Shown piece after piece: positions 10,631 to 22,429 of a DNA stretch of 64,000 bases. The position numbers and the translations under genes were made by a program. Location: positions 420,070 through 484,069 of the forward strand of contig NW_022985459.1 of assembly GCF_010093595.1 (NCBI RefSeq), read 5' to 3'. The notes beneath the pieces were generated by a model, which had not been told where the DNA came from, ran no database searches, and saw only the letters and a list, made by a program, of their open reading frames with translations. This DNA is from Mytilinidion resinicola. Its lineage: Eukaryota > Ascomycota > Dothideomycetes > Mytilinidiales > Mytilinidiaceae. Numbering within the stretch: the first letter of the stretch is position 1; each line of letters starts with the position of its first letter.

Positions 10631-13342
10631 GGTTGTGTTGATGGTTTTTTGGGTGGGAGATTTGCGCTGCTCGGGATTGGGCGTTAGTTGCTTGGGTTTT
10701 CGGATGGGAGAGGGGTGGATCGGGATGCTTACGCCGTTTGCAGGTTGTTGTGGTGTCGGGGGAGATGCGGGTTGTTTGGCTGTGGGAGAGTGGAAGTGAT
10801 GGCGGTTTGGGGGATAAGGAAAGGTAGAGCGGAGGAGTTGGAGAAATGGGCGAAGATTCACCTTTATCCTCAATCACATTCTCCCCAACAAGACTGGTTT
10901 TCACATTTACTATTTGGATTCACATCACCGGGAGAAAATTAAGGGAACCAGAAGACAATGGACGGATAGGACCAGAGCGACTAGTAGTAGACTTTCCTTG
11001 TCGTCAAATTTGCACATTTCTCGGACCATTTGTGCAATCTTATCCAGAACCCACTCGCCGTCGGAGCTGGCTGTAGTAGATGATTCTTGTCCTCGAGCTT
11101 GCGCAGCTCCCAGGCCTTTTGGAGTGGTTTGGTATGTCTACGTCGCTATCTGAGGTCGTTTGGCGAGGCTCCAAGACAATTCAAACATATTATCCCCAAG
11201 CTTGTGAGCACGCATTGAAGAAGCTCAGGTAGCCACACAGCGATGTACACGGTCATGGCCCACCGGTGAAAATGTACAGAACAGATACTGATGAAGCTTC
11301 GGCATACATATGAGCGTTGAAGACGCCTTGCCTACATACTCAGGTTGAAATTGATGTGAACTCTGATTTCTATAGACGTCTAGCTAGTTGTATATATACT
11401 AGGGGAAGGAAGGGGGCCACCCCCAGGGTGGCGCGCTAGTAAGTTCAGATGAGCCCTGCACAGCTGAGGCTTCAGCTCGGTTCTCTACAGCTGAGATTTC
11501 AGCTGGGTTCTCTACAGCTGATGTTCGGAGAGTAGCTTTCTGGCATATGAGTTGTTGATCCTAGGTTGTAGTGCTGCAACCTGAGTTACATACAATTAAT
11601 CGTCCTCAGAGCCCCGTTTGATGTCAAGCTCCGAGCGCGCCATTTGTGTTCCAGTGCTCATTCCCGTTTTTGACTTCGGTAAAGAACTGTTGTCCTCAGA
11701 AGTACAGGATGAGGCCCCTCTCTTCTCCAAGGCCCGAATGAGATGTCGTTCGCCGACCTTGAAAGTCTCAGTAAGACTGACACGTAGGGCAAAGAGGTAG
11801 GAACCGAAACTGATCTTGTTGGTATTTCACGATGTGTTTAATTGGATCATGGGGATGAGTTCGATGTCTACAAAGCTGCAGCATCTTCTGCGTTGAAGAC
11901 TGGCGTGGGTAGGGTTCGAGAATGAAAGATGCTTTGGCGAAGACTTGGTTGAGCCTGTTCTTATTGTCCGGATACGATTGCTTGAAGTTGTTCGGGTGGA
12001 CTCTTGATAGAAAAATTCATTGGTATGAATTGACTTCATTCAAGGTATCAAAGGGCTTATATAGTTGAAAGAAAGAAACACAAAGCCAAACGAACACAGC
12101 CAGTCAACGCCAACTACGGTTCTACCGCTCAGAATTCTGATATTTTGTCCCAGGTGAGGGAACCATGCTGAGCCTCCTCAAGTGGTAACGAAAAGACTAT
12201 GGCAACTACTCGTGACAAGCCTCCGAAGTTTCAACATCCAGGTAACCAGCATAAGGCTTTGTGCTATATGGTCACCCACTTGGACCTTGTGGTTGGCGCC
12301 GCTGCTGCTGTTGAGGGCGTTGGGCTATCGGTCCGCTTCTGACCTCCCTGAGTGGTTGAGGTTGGTTTGGCTATCAGGATCGAAATGACTCTTCCTTAAG
12401 TCGTCTACACTGGAGAGATTGCTAGGCGGCCCTTCCTGTGCTCCGTCCTACTTAACGTGTCTCCTTTATTTGATGGTTCGGCCTGTTGCGGGTTGAAAGC
12501 TTTCCGTAGTAGCAGAACTTCGGCCGCGGTGTGAATTTTGCTCGTAGCACGCCTTGGACGGCTGAATATCCTTGCGCCGGCATGGTCGCTACTGCAAGTG
12601 GTTCTGTATCTGCCTGCATGTTGTACGTCTTTGACTGGTGATAGGTTGGTCCAGCGGATATGTGGCTGTGCTGGTGAACACCTGGTTACGCTGGTGAAAA
12701 ATCACGTCGTCGTATGTTGACCCTATAGGCTTGCCCCAAATTGTAATGCATGTAGTGAACCTGCTCAACGGGCTCGAAGGAAACCTGCAGCGCCAGCAGT
12801 TTGACGTAGTGCAAAGCCGTGCTGGAGTTTTGCAGCGACATTACGAGGGATTGGGTTTTTTGGTTGAGAGGGTCGGCCACGAAAATTTATTGCTGTGTGA
12901 CCTGGCTATGATCTGTGAGGACAGTACGAATCATACCGGCTGTGGCACTGACGACGGCACTATTCGTGAGTTGCTGGCGTCTAACGTCTTTACAGAATGA
13001 TGGAAGCGGGATGAGGTCTCTATAAGCAGCAGCAAAGACATACGCAGAGACCTTCGAAGAATGTTTATACCCATCACTCAAGTCGTGTTGCCTATTATTT
13101 CTGGTAACCGTGCATCGCGTAGATGTGTATGACAACATAGAGAACCACCTCGAGCAGTGACAAGAAAGACTCAGCATGGACTTATGAAAAAGAATATATT
13201 CTAAAGCGTGAAGTATTCAATCTCATAAAGAAGACGTTCTCTTCATAGGCCTCGATCCACTAAGCTCCTATTCTTACATTTCCTTGAGAATCCCGGTATG
13301 AAACTGCCACATCGCTGTTCCCATCCAACGACCTTTTGCTTC
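10631..13342. other. Gene-poor stretch with weak coding pieces
   Basis: No gene I can support firmly. The part at 12686-13177 has protein-like frames on both strands (minus MADPLNQKTQSLVMSLQN, plus QRQQFDVVQSRAGVLQRHY), so it may be a relic, but the strand cannot be decided by eye. The only clear repeat is at 11461-11528. Confidence 0.3.
11461..11528. repeat. 27-bp tandem repeat, about 2.5 copies
   Basis: Units start at 11461, 11488 and 11515 with the word CAGCTGA followed by a TTCAGCT core and GGTTCTCTA. The first two units differ at three positions; the third is partial. Confidence 0.8.
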
Positions 13343-13552
13343 CTAGTGCACCGGAAATGCTGCCATTCTTGTCAAGCTGGCAGCAACCGACTGGGAAGAC
13401 ACCGAAGGGATGACTGGGTCATCGTCCCGGACAGGCTGCTTGCCTCGGGCACGCTCAGTGAGAGGGGAGTACTCGGTGGGGCCAGTGCCGGATGAGCCTT
13501 GTGGAGAGCTCTCAATTCGGGGGGATGATTGAGGCGGGGTGACGTGATCCAT
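13343..13552 (-). CDS. Short Ser/Pro-rich hypothetical protein
   Basis: A 69-codon minus-strand frame starting MDHVTPPQSSPRIESSPQ after an ATCACA context and a pyrimidine-rich leader. Composition is Ser/Pro/Gln-rich and probably disordered. The segment coding PPQSSPRIESS is duplicated about 205 bp upstream on the same strand (13709-13740). Possibly the first exon of a longer gene. Confidence 0.3.
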   Translation of the reverse strand: MDHVTPPQSSPRIESSPQGSSGTGPTEYSPLTERARGKQPVRDDDPVIPSVSSQSVAASLTRMAAFPVH

Positions 13553-13774
13553 TGTGATGAAGTACAAGCCGATGATGTACAGTGACGATGAAGGAGCGTA
13601 GGATGTGAGGGAAAATGACGAAAGTCCAAGGTCCAAAGGTCAAAGAGTGTCTGGTACAAGACCAAGTAAAACGATCGTGAGGTGGAGGAAGGATGGAGGA
13701 AGGAGCGAGGGGTCTCAACTCGGGGGGATAACTGAGGCAGACAATGGCTTGACGATTTCGTCCCCATTCAGATG

Positions 13775-14437
13775 TTACGGATGACCAAATTCCACCAAGT
13801 CGTCTTCTGAGCTCGCCACAGCCAACTGAGAGCCATCGCCATCGGAGCAGGGAGTGTCAGGTTGTACCTCAAGACTTGGGTGATCTTGGGGTCGAGACAT
13901 TTCCAGGCCATCATAGGGGTCGTACAAGGGTGACCAGGCCAGTCCAACATTGACGGCTTCCATGAAGATCTGCCGATTGCGATGATTAACACCCGGTGCG
14001 CCGATTGTGCGAGCAAGGTGATTGCCCAAGTCTCTGTCGTTGTTGGCTTCCTCAAGTGCGTTCTTGTGGAACCACACCACCTCTACCTCTTGGAAGCCTG
14101 CCCACGGCTGTTTGGCCGCAGCAGCCTTATCGTTGACTTTCTGTGTGACGGTCGGGAGCTGACGAAGTTGGCTAGGAGAGGTAATCCGTACAGTCGTGTC
14201 GGTATGCGGGGTCCACAGCCGCTCTATGGCTTCGATGTCTTTTTTGAAGACCTTGCACACAGTCTTGAGGTCGGAATGCATGCTGTAGACGCCGCCGTTT
14301 GGGCGGATATAAACCTCTGTGTTTAATGCATTTAGCAATATCTCCTGGCGAACCCTAGCTGGCGTAGCGTAACTACCACCGAAGAGAGAGGAGAAGCCGC
14401 AGAAATAGCCTTTTCGTGGACATCTTGCCCGAAGCAA
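13775..14437 (-). CDS. Hypothetical protein, 220 aa
   Basis: An uninterrupted 220-codon frame with ordinary protein composition; it contains SPSQLRQLPTVTQKVNDKAA and RDLGNHLARTIGAPGVNHRN and ends acidic (SSEDDLVEFGHP). No signal peptide, membrane helix or catalytic motif is evident. Sequence upstream of the first methionine stays open in places, so the true start may lie in another exon. Family not recognised; it may be a lineage-specific gene or relic. Confidence 0.42.
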   Translation of the reverse strand: MLRARCPRKGYFCGFSSLFGGSYATPARVRQEILLNALNTEVYIRPNGGVYSMHSDLKTVCKVFKKDIEAIERLWTPHTDTTVRITSPSQLRQLPTVTQKVNDKAAAAKQPWAGFQEVEVVWFHKNALEEANNDRDLGNHLARTIGAPGVNHRNRQIFMEAVNVGLAWSPLYDPYDGLEMSRPQDHPSLEVQPDTPCSDGDGSQLAVASSEDDLVEFGHP

Positions 14438-14866
14438 CGTCTGGAAGCATGAGCGGGTTTGACGACGAGGTGGGGGTTCTTGGGCGCCGACGCACGCACG
14501 AGTATCAGCGCTTCAAGTTGCGGGAGGGTGACGGTAGCGCAGGCGGCGTGGGCGTTCCAGGGTCAGCACTCCGGTGAAGGGCACGGCTTTTCGGAAGCTA
14601 GACGCAAGGTGACTGGAGGCGCCTGAGTCGGTAACTTGACCTCCGCAACGCCATGCGTTGCTCCATTCTGTTGGTTTTTGATTGAATGAGATTTGGGTAT
14701 GAAAGGCCTAGGGCGGACGGCTCTCGGAGGTGGTGTAAAGAGGATGACGGCGGCGCTATAGTGGTGGAGAGATCCTTTTCGAGTAATTTAAGCTTCCAAC
14801 ACACCGGTGGACTCGCATATTGTTCCTTCAAGTTGAACATCATTCCTCCCTTGTCCCCGTATCTGC

Positions 14867-15370
14867 TCAAACCCCAAAAGTGCAGTCTGCCTCCGTGGGC
14901 GCAAGAGGTATCTCCTGACGGATGAAGTCGACAAAAGCGGCGACCGCCGCGGCGGTGATCTCACAAATTATGTAGGTTACGTGACACGAAGAGTCGCAGC
15001 AGACGGCGAGCCCCATTTGAAGTGACCCTGGGTTCTTCTGGAGCATTTTTGCGCTATCTCCTAATGCGAATTTAGCAAATGGTGCAGAGGCGCCGAATGA
15101 GCGAAAGTGAAGTCGTGTGTTGCAGTCCCTGGAAATGCCTGTGTACTCGCGGTGCAGCTTACTGTGAAGTTCTTCTACACCGTTCTCTGCCTTTTTGATA
15201 TAGTAAACGAATTTCAAGCTGTCGGCTTGCATATGCGCGGCCGGGGGGGGGGGGTGGCGTGAAGAGATCGGAGGGGTCGGAGAAGCGGTTGCAGCGGAGA
15301 GGAGGGTTCGATGGAGTCGGAGGCTAGGAAGTAGCTCTGTACCTTGGGTAGACGAAGTCTGGCTGGTCAT
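14867..15370 (-). CDS. Hypothetical protein, 167 aa
   Basis: Frame starting MTSQTSSTQGTELLPSL. The N-terminal 45 residues are Ser/Pro-rich, coded across a run of 12 Gs (15243-15254), so an indel there would shift the frame. The rest looks folded: MQADSLKFVYYIKKAENGVE, then FAKFALGDSAKMLQ, a Cys-containing hydrophobic stretch (AVCCDSSCHVTYIICEI) and a tail ending EADCTFGV. No known domain. Confidence 0.38.
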   Translation of the reverse strand: MTSQTSSTQGTELLPSLRLHRTLLSAATASPTPPISSRHPPPPAAHMQADSLKFVYYIKKAENGVEELHSKLHREYTGISRDCNTRLHFRSFGASAPFAKFALGDSAKMLQKNPGSLQMGLAVCCDSSCHVTYIICEITAAAVAAFVDFIRQEIPLAPTEADCTFGV

Positions 15371-16029
15371 GGCTGTCGAGCTTTCGTGGCACAGAATTTG
15401 TGGTGTTGCGGCTAGTGGCTGAACCGCGCAGTGGCTGAACGACGCGAGGCGCGTATCATGTCCACGCGCTCGAGGGCAATGCTTTTCCAATGCAAATTTG
15501 ATGTATGCAGTTGTATCAGGATTCTATCTATGCCTTGGGAATGCCGGTCGCAGTGACAGGTGTCATTTTTCGCATCGCCCGACGGGACCTGGCGCTTGCG
15601 GAGCATGGTACTCTGCTGGGCACTCCCCAGTGCCTCACAAAGGGCATGGAAGGTGCTCAGAAAGCAGTTATTCCACAACTTGATGCTCTTTACGCAAACA
15701 GTATCACTTGGGTTTGAGGGGCTAATTATGGCGAGGCACTCCCTGGAGGAACGGGTTTAGGCAGACTCTATGTAGCATTTTCGGCGCCACAACGGCGTGT
15801 GGCATTCTCCACGCTCGGCATAAGCGGCTTTGAGATTCTTTCTCCCGTTCCATATCCATCTTTACGTTCTTGAATGCAGTGGCGGCCGGACGACATTGGC
15901 GGCCCAGAGAGTGACTCCAGACATGATTCGCCATCCCCGGACAGCACTCACGGTCCCACCGCGAGTGATGGTGATTCTATGATGGCCGAAGAGAGCCTGG
16001 TGGTATCCCTTTATTAGTGTGCAAAGTGC
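15371..16029. other. Intergenic, no gene seen
   Basis: Short overlapping frames on both strands only. Nothing supportable. Confidence 0.3.
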
Positions 16030-16620
16030 TGCTCAGATGTTTCATCACTGACGGACAAAATTGGTGCGATCTCTCAGAAAAGACATCTCCGACCTATCCC
16101 AGGGCGAGAGTCACGGTGGCAGGCCTCCCAGCGGAACCGACAAATCATGAAGATAAGATCTCTGGTATGTTGTACCTAGCACCTAGCGCAGTGCCTCATT
16201 CATGATGCAGTGACAGACAAGATGTGGCGCGTTCTCCTAGCTGCCGCAGGAGAATCTCGTCCCAAGGAGCGGATAGCTGCCATGACTTATCCCCGTTGCC
16301 ATCATCTCCAACCAGAAAGAGTCAATAGAAGCTACAGTAGCTCCTCCGCTTCCGATATGACAGGGGTTCGTGATCATGTCAGCCTGTGAGATACCGCTGC
16401 CGTCGCGCGAGTCTTCTGGCCCAGGTCGACACTGCCAGGCTCAATACCACAGGCGAGGAAGATGCAACTCCTATCAGAAACAAATCTCTACCTATCTCTT
16501 ATGGGCCGTTCATGCAAGCCGAATTCGTAATGCAGTGACGGACACGATGTGACGCGTTCTCAATCCGTCGCATTCCAAGGCAGCCTGCCTACCTCAGGGC
16601 GTTGCGGGCCACCTTAACGC
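16030..16620. repeat. Degenerate repeat units, about 162-bp period
   Basis: The word TGACGGACA (variant TGACAGACA) starts at 16049, 16211 and 16536, spacings of 162 and 325 bp (two periods). Around the second and third copies the match extends over about 35 bp, including GATGTGGCGCGTTCTC versus GATGTGACGCGTTCTC. A related word recurs at about 16975 out of phase. No open frame spans it. Confidence 0.5.
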
Positions 16621-17080
16621 TCACAACGCATTAGCCACATGTCTTCAAATCCCTCAAGAAAACCCTCCAGTCGACAGGCTAGCTATGCGTACATTTCAGG
16701 GCGCTTCGCTGGCTGCGGCGCCATTCGCGCGTGAGATTGCCGGTCGTGCTTTTCTGGCTTCTTCGCTGCCCTCAACACTATGACTCCGCCGTTATGCCCT
16801 ATCGCAGATATGATCATGAGATACTTGAGCATCTAGCGGACTTGCCGTCTAGCAGCGCGTACTGCTGTGCTTCGCTATGATGCCGCACGCGCAAAATGCA
16901 TCTCGTCGAGCTCTCTGCTGCCCTCAACACCATGCAACATCCTGAGATTATGATCTCCGCACCCTGTAGATGGATGGCGGACACACGACTGTGCCATGTG
17001 GCGCGTCCAAGAATCGCAGAGCGCTCAGCGCCGATTGGGCCTCGCTGAGGGGAGTCAAAAACACGGCGGTCACGATCGCA

Positions 17081-17560
17081 TCACCATTGTAAATATGCGA
17101 CACTCAGCGTGGAGGCAAACCGATAGTGATCATCAAGCAGGTATCTCACAAAGCATTGGTGGCGCGCATCAATAGCGACAAGCATGGGCAGCAAGGCGGG
17201 GCAGTGACGCGTCACATCATCCAGTGAAACACCCAAGCAATCATCACGAACAAGCAGGGCAAGTGAGGAGGCAAAGGCAAAGAAGCTTCTTCTTCGAGTA
17301 CCCAGACAAGCTGAGTAGATCAATGAAAAAAGGTTGAGGAGATATCTCACTCAAGGTTGTTTTCCAAAAATTCCCTGCCGATCCGAAGACCAACAAGAGT
17401 GGTCGGTTGTGTAGTTTTCAACCAGCAACAATACGGTCTCGGACGAATCCTCACTGACGCGTATAATGCCCTGTGATGATTGTTAGTGAGATGATATGAG
17501 AAAGAAAGGATGGGGAGGGGAGACTTGCCTTGCACTAGGATGAAGAAGAGAAGGCTGGAG
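17081..17560 (-). repeat. Copy B of the dispersed core-repeat family
   Basis: The core at about 17287-17330 (CTTCTTCTTCGAGTACCCAG on the plus strand, then AAGCTGAGTAGATCAATG) is shared with loci at 7.9, 24.0 and 34.3 kb. On the minus strand the upstream part has a CTATAT box, a GCAAGT donor, a CACTAAC branch site and a CACAG acceptor at about 17474, so this was probably a spliced gene. The minus frame over the core is broken relative to copy A. Confidence 0.5.
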
Positions 17561-19165
17561 GATGGGGCGAGGAGCTTGATATAGGCAGGAGGAATTGGTG
17601 CTGACTCAGCGGGGCCCTAAGCGAGGGGCTGTGATTGGTTCGCAGGTAGGCTGTGGAAGGCCGTGGAAGCTCTGGAGTTTCGCTGTTGCCTGGAGCTGCG
17701 CGGGTGGCTAGTGTGTGGCTCGGGCAGCGGCAACAAGGTCGGTGTGGCTCAAGGCAACAGCCCCTCCGGCGCCGGTGAGGCCTGTGAGGTTGAAATACGT
17801 GAGAGGCCAGGCCTCAACACCAGTTCTGGCTATCAACCAGCGCGTGAGAGGATCAAGCAAGCTTGGTATCTTCGAGCTGCTCGACAGCATGAGCTACAGC
17901 GGCGGCTCTTTCACCCCTAGATTCACAACTCCTCACGCAGTGAGGCATCACCGATCTCCTAAATGACCCTACACTAGCTAAAAGAGTACAAGACATGCTT
18001 CGCATTTTGCTTTTGGTATTAATTTGTGGAAATACAAGCCAAGCACTTCTCGCATAGTGAGGAACCTCTCATTCTGCACTGAGGCATCCAGGCAACACTT
18101 CATCCTTCCGCAGACGTCGATCCGGCAAGCGCATACCCGACACGTCTGCATACGGTATGGCAAGCGGCAAAGATGAGTGTGCAGAGAGGTATTAGGACAA
18201 AACATTTTAAGCCTTAGGATTCGCTTCAGGGTGTCTTTTATTAGTTCATTCGGTCCGGGAGGACAGCGAGACACGGGTAGGCTTCTCGTTTGCACGTCGT
18301 TTACGCTGTCAAATCACCGCTTCCACCATGTCCCGAAGCTTCTTCCAGCTTGAGCCGGAAGGTTAGTAGCTGGAAAATCTCTAGGCGTAGCGGATTGATA
18401 CTATCGTCGACCCTACATCACGCTGCGCAAGACTTCAAAATGCTCGAGGTACCAATTGAAACCGCCTGGGAAGCAAAACCACGAATAGGTAAATTGTTCC
18501 TCAACGATTTTCAGCATTACCACACAAGTTTCTAAGGGTCCATCTTTGCAAGCATTGCGATGCCGAGCCCGATTGTAGCCCCAAAGGAATATAGTAGGGC
18601 ACTGAAGAGGATAAGAGACGGTCCAGAGGTAACAACGACATTGACGAAAGGCGGACGGCAAGGATGGCGAAGTCGGAGTCTGTGGCTCATATATTCGGCC
18701 TGGCGCATATTTCTACGAGTACTGGAAAGAGATTAATAACTTCGATATTACTTGGCCTTTATAATATGCAATGTACATCTCAGGTCGGATGACTGACGGA
18801 GTGCCAGCCGCCTGCCAGCTTTTTGTTTCTTTGTGTCACGCTGAAAGGTCTTGAGGAAGATAGAGCGGTTGTCCTAACACAAGTCAGGCAATGAAAACTG
18901 AAGATGCTGTTAGTGCTGCCGCGAGATCGCTGGCGCGGAATCATAGCATCTAGCATATTAAGCTATCGCAGGGAGGATGGAAGAATTGTCACGACAGAGA
19001 CCATGACGGTGAAAAAGTACTACATTGAGAATCTGAAAACCCATATTACGTAGCCGTAGTGTTGTTCAACGTCCGACACCGTACCCAACTTCCAATCCTC
19101 TTTCAAACCGCCAGCGTCCCTAGCCATAAGTCATCATTGCTTCTCGTCCTCTGGTATTCCTTCTA
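17561..19165. other. Gene-poor stretch, nothing firm
   Basis: Short frames on both strands without start, splice or domain support. No repeat recognised. Confidence 0.3.
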
Positions 19166-21254
19166 TCAATCGCTGACTTGGTCAGCGGTCATCTGCCCGA
19201 GAGCGGTGGCAGGGGATTGATAGGTAGTCGCAAGTATGCCATCGGGCCCAGGGTAAAGGCTGTTTCCCGCGGGGACATTGTGAAAGGAGAGTACTCCGTC
19301 GGTCAAACGCCACAGGAAACCCGCGGCACTTCCAGGCTCGGGTGGAAGAGGGAGAAATCGGCCCACGGTTGTCTTCGCTCTGTCGTCTCCCTCCCATATC
19401 ATCTTTGGCAGCGCTGGCCAAGGTGCTATCTCCTTTTTGAGTTGCCACTGCGGGCACCAGATCCTTTTCTCGCAGACCACTACGCCGTGGTTCTCGGGGA
19501 GACTAAAGACGTTCTCATCGTCGCTGTCGTTCGGGCGCTCGACAAAGGAAGGCGTCGGCGTGTAGGGAGCAAGGTCTCGGGACATAGGCGGGAGTCTTCG
19601 TCGATTCCGTCCACAGGAAATATGATGTCTTCGAGGGTCGGGATCTTGCGGACATGGTCGAACGTCTCTGTGGGAGGATTTACGCAGGTTGTGCCAGGCC
19701 ACAGCGGCACTTCTAGGCTCGCGCGGAAGGGGAAGGAATCGACCTACACAAGAGGCCTGGCGATCATCAAGCGTTAGTGGAGATACCGTGAATGATTTTC
19801 AAGGGGACACATACCAATTCTAAAAACATAGCATTGTGATGACCAGAGAGTGTGCTCCTCACCGACGTGAATAACGGGCGTCTTTCTCTCAATGAAGACG
19901 CGGTGCTCGGAGGCGTGGCGGCGCCGACTTTGCATGCGGTGTAGGGAGAGCGAGTTGAAGAAGCCATGGTTGCTGCGGTTCGCGAGGGTTGGATGCGCCC
20001 TGCTAGCTGTCTTGTCCGGCTCCCGTATCTTCTTCTCTGAACCTTTGCTGCCATCTACGTTTCACTTTTCCGCGGGCTTCCAGCAGGTTGTTCCTTTCTG
20101 CATCGATGATACGCTTCTTGTCGCCATCAAGACTCAAGAGACGAGACATAGACTCTTCCATGCCAGCGCAGTCGATCCGAACGTTGTTATGTAAGGTGTA
20201 TAGCAACTATATTTGTTAGATCAGTGTTGTTGGAAGGAATGCATCGGGCACCTACCTGGGGACCGCAACTTTCAGTTCCCTCATGACAGAGCAATTGCGA
20301 AACTTCTGGACTAGCGCCTCCAGACCCTGGGATGTCGCGTACGATATCTCTGCGAGTTCATCGTGGGACCGATTGTGTGGAACAGGCACGGTCTGCCCTC
20401 GAAATGTTCCAGCCATCGAAATGTTCTAGGAACTTGATGATGTGAATCGGGGAAGTCGAATTGAACCTTCCTATACGAAAAGAGCCTGACTTTGGCAGCT
20501 CCTCCTTACTGCTAACGAACTCCTCGTGGCTCGGAGTTGTATCAGGCTAGTCTGCGCTTGTCTATTAGGTGAACAACACGGGCCGTTTGGCATGCCCCCG
20601 ATCCCCATATCGCTCACTCAACAGACAAAAGTGAAGAGAAAGAAGTCGCCCTAGGTCATGGTGTTAGTCCGTGTTCTTGTAGTAAGAAGCAAGGAGGAGG
20701 CTTACCACTGCTTGGGCTCCAAGGCTGAGGCATGCAAAGGTGTTATGCTGAACGATGGCGGTTCCTCGTCGCTGAGAACTCCTCGTGGTTTGCAGTCCTA
20801 CCAGGTCGGTCTGCGTTTGTCTGTTGGATGAACGACACGGGCCGTTTGGCATGCCCCCGATACTCGCGTCGCTCACTCAACGGACAAAGGTGAAGAGAGA
20901 GACGTCACCCTGGATTTCACAGTGTTAGTCCGCGATCATGTAGCGAGGAGTAAGAAGGACGCTTACGACTTGTCAAACGCGTAGCCGACATTGGCGCCCG
21001 ACTTGAAATCCATCCTCAAGTACATGAAATCGATAAGGCCTCGGGAACTCCTCTTTCATAGCGACGGCACGTTCGAGCTGCTCTGTGTGGGACTCGACGA
21101 CAGCTTGCCTGTGCGCCAGCCACAAGGTTTTGTCCATCTTAGCAACCTCGGACTTCGGAAACAGTCGCCGCATTGAGTTCATGACTACATGGTATTTTTC
21201 GTTTTCTCTTGCCAAAGGATCGAGAGCAGTTGTACTCCAAAAGAATGAGCACAC
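19166..21254 (-). pseudogene. Decayed multi-exon gene, family unknown
   Basis: Protein-like minus-strand pieces follow each other: 21254-20973 (ENEKYHVVMNSMRRLFPKSE; ESHTEQLERAVAMKEEFPRP), 20206-20003 (ESMSRLLSLDGDKKRIIDAE), 20054-19767, then 19710-19480 (TFDHVRKIPTLEDIIFPVDG) which must shift frame near 19590 to continue as SRDLAPYTPTPSFVERPNDS to 19166. An intron with a GTATGT donor (about 19811) and CACTAAC branch separates two pieces. The last part contains a 50-bp segment duplicated 380 bp apart. Frame breaks, stops and a duplicated exon at 20517-20970 argue for decay. The protein is not recognised. Confidence 0.4.
20517..20970 (-). repeat. 259-bp tandem duplication of an exon plus intron
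   Basis: GAACTCCTCGTGG starts at 20517 and again at 20776; the two units share long near-identical runs such as GGGCCGTTTGGCATGCCCCC. On the minus strand each unit carries a GTAAGC donor, a GGACTAACAC branch site and an AG acceptor, then a frame with LSER, RGHAKRPV and HEEF. One copy has in-frame stops after RGHAKRPV and the other reads through. Confidence 0.75.
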
Positions 21255-21817
21255 GGTAAATCGGAGGAATGAATCCTTTGCAGACGACTTAGTTGTCCGG
21301 CTGGGCCGCGCGGTTGGTCATGACCGGTGATGGTTGGTGGGTGTTGGTGGGTGAGGAGATACGGACAGCCCAACGATTTTGAAGTTGTGGCCGAGGAAGC
21401 GAGCTAGGCCCGCACGTGACGAGCGTCACCGAGCAGCCATTCACGACGGCCGCGAGCTCATACTTTACTGTTCTCCTGATTCGCATTCTAGTGATCACTA
21501 CATCTTCCTCTGTATATCTTGATACAGTAGGCACTTTAAAGAGGGCAAATAGCAGCATATTAATGCTCCTTCACGATTCACATCGTTCTAGAAGACTCCT
21601 ATAATGCGTTTTAGGGTGAAGATGAGAAATGTTCACCACATTTGATCTTCCTAGGCACTATACGTCACCACGCTTACCCTCTAGCTGTCCAGTACCTTCA
21701 CCCTGCGTGGTCCAAGCGCTTCTCGTTTGAACTATATCTACCCTCTGCCTCTCTCCCTTCCTCCATCAGCCTTCATCGTCCGCACCACCGCCACAACATC
21801 TCCAACATCCAGACGAA

Positions 21818-22311
21818 ATGGTGGCCTGGGACCACTACGGCGAACTCCGCGCGCGCGCAAAGCTGGCCCCGCGCAGGCAAACTCTTGGGGAGCTCGCTCG
21901 ATCAATGAGCGTAGCAAACACCATCCCCCTCCCTCCCTCCGACGACGTAAGTCCCAAAAGCCCCTACGCTTCCGCGTTTCTAGTTGCTAATCTTAACAAA
22001 AGTCTGACCTCGTCGACATCCCCCCTGCCCGCGTCGTCCCCCCGCCGGCCCCCATCACCTCTGCGGTCGCCGTCCCCCCGGCCGTACGGACTCCGGTCAT
22101 TTCTTGGGAGGAGAGCGCCCTAGTGACTGGTACGTCCTGTTACCATCTTGTTCCTTTTGGGACGGTAGCTGACTTGCGTGATTTTGATATAGCCCCTGCC
22201 CGTTCCGCTGCCTCCTCGCCGCCGCCTCGCCGCCGTGAGAGGGCTGGCACTTGGCGCCGCGTGCGTGGCTGGTTCGCGCGGGTCTTCGGTGGGAAGAAGA
22301 GGGGGGAGTGA
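21818..22311 (+). CDS. Pro/Arg-rich hypothetical protein, 124 aa (3 exons)
   Basis: Exons 21818-21946, 22003-22129 and 22193-22311; introns of 56 and 63 nt have GTAAGT and GTACGT donors and CTAAT or CTGAC branch sites. The joined frame codes 124 residues starting MVAWDHYGELRARAKLAPRR. A Pro/Val-rich middle (VPPPAPITSAVAVPP) leads to a strongly basic, Trp-containing tail (RRVRGWFARVFGGKKRGE) that could be an amphipathic membrane- or nucleic-acid-binding helix. No named family. Splice signals and unbroken frame support a real gene. Confidence 0.68.
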
Positions 22312-22429
22312 TCTCGGGGGTGTTTTGCTGCGTGCTGTGCCTGCGGGCGTGATGTGGGGGGGAGAAAGTGGGGTTTTGGGGTTTTGGGTGGTGTTCCGGA
22401 GCGCCTTCGGGCTGGGTATCTGCTGGTGA

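Noticed and set aside
15243..15254. Run of 12 Gs as a functional element
   Set aside because: A single homopolymer inside a doubtful frame; more likely a source of sequencing error than a signal.
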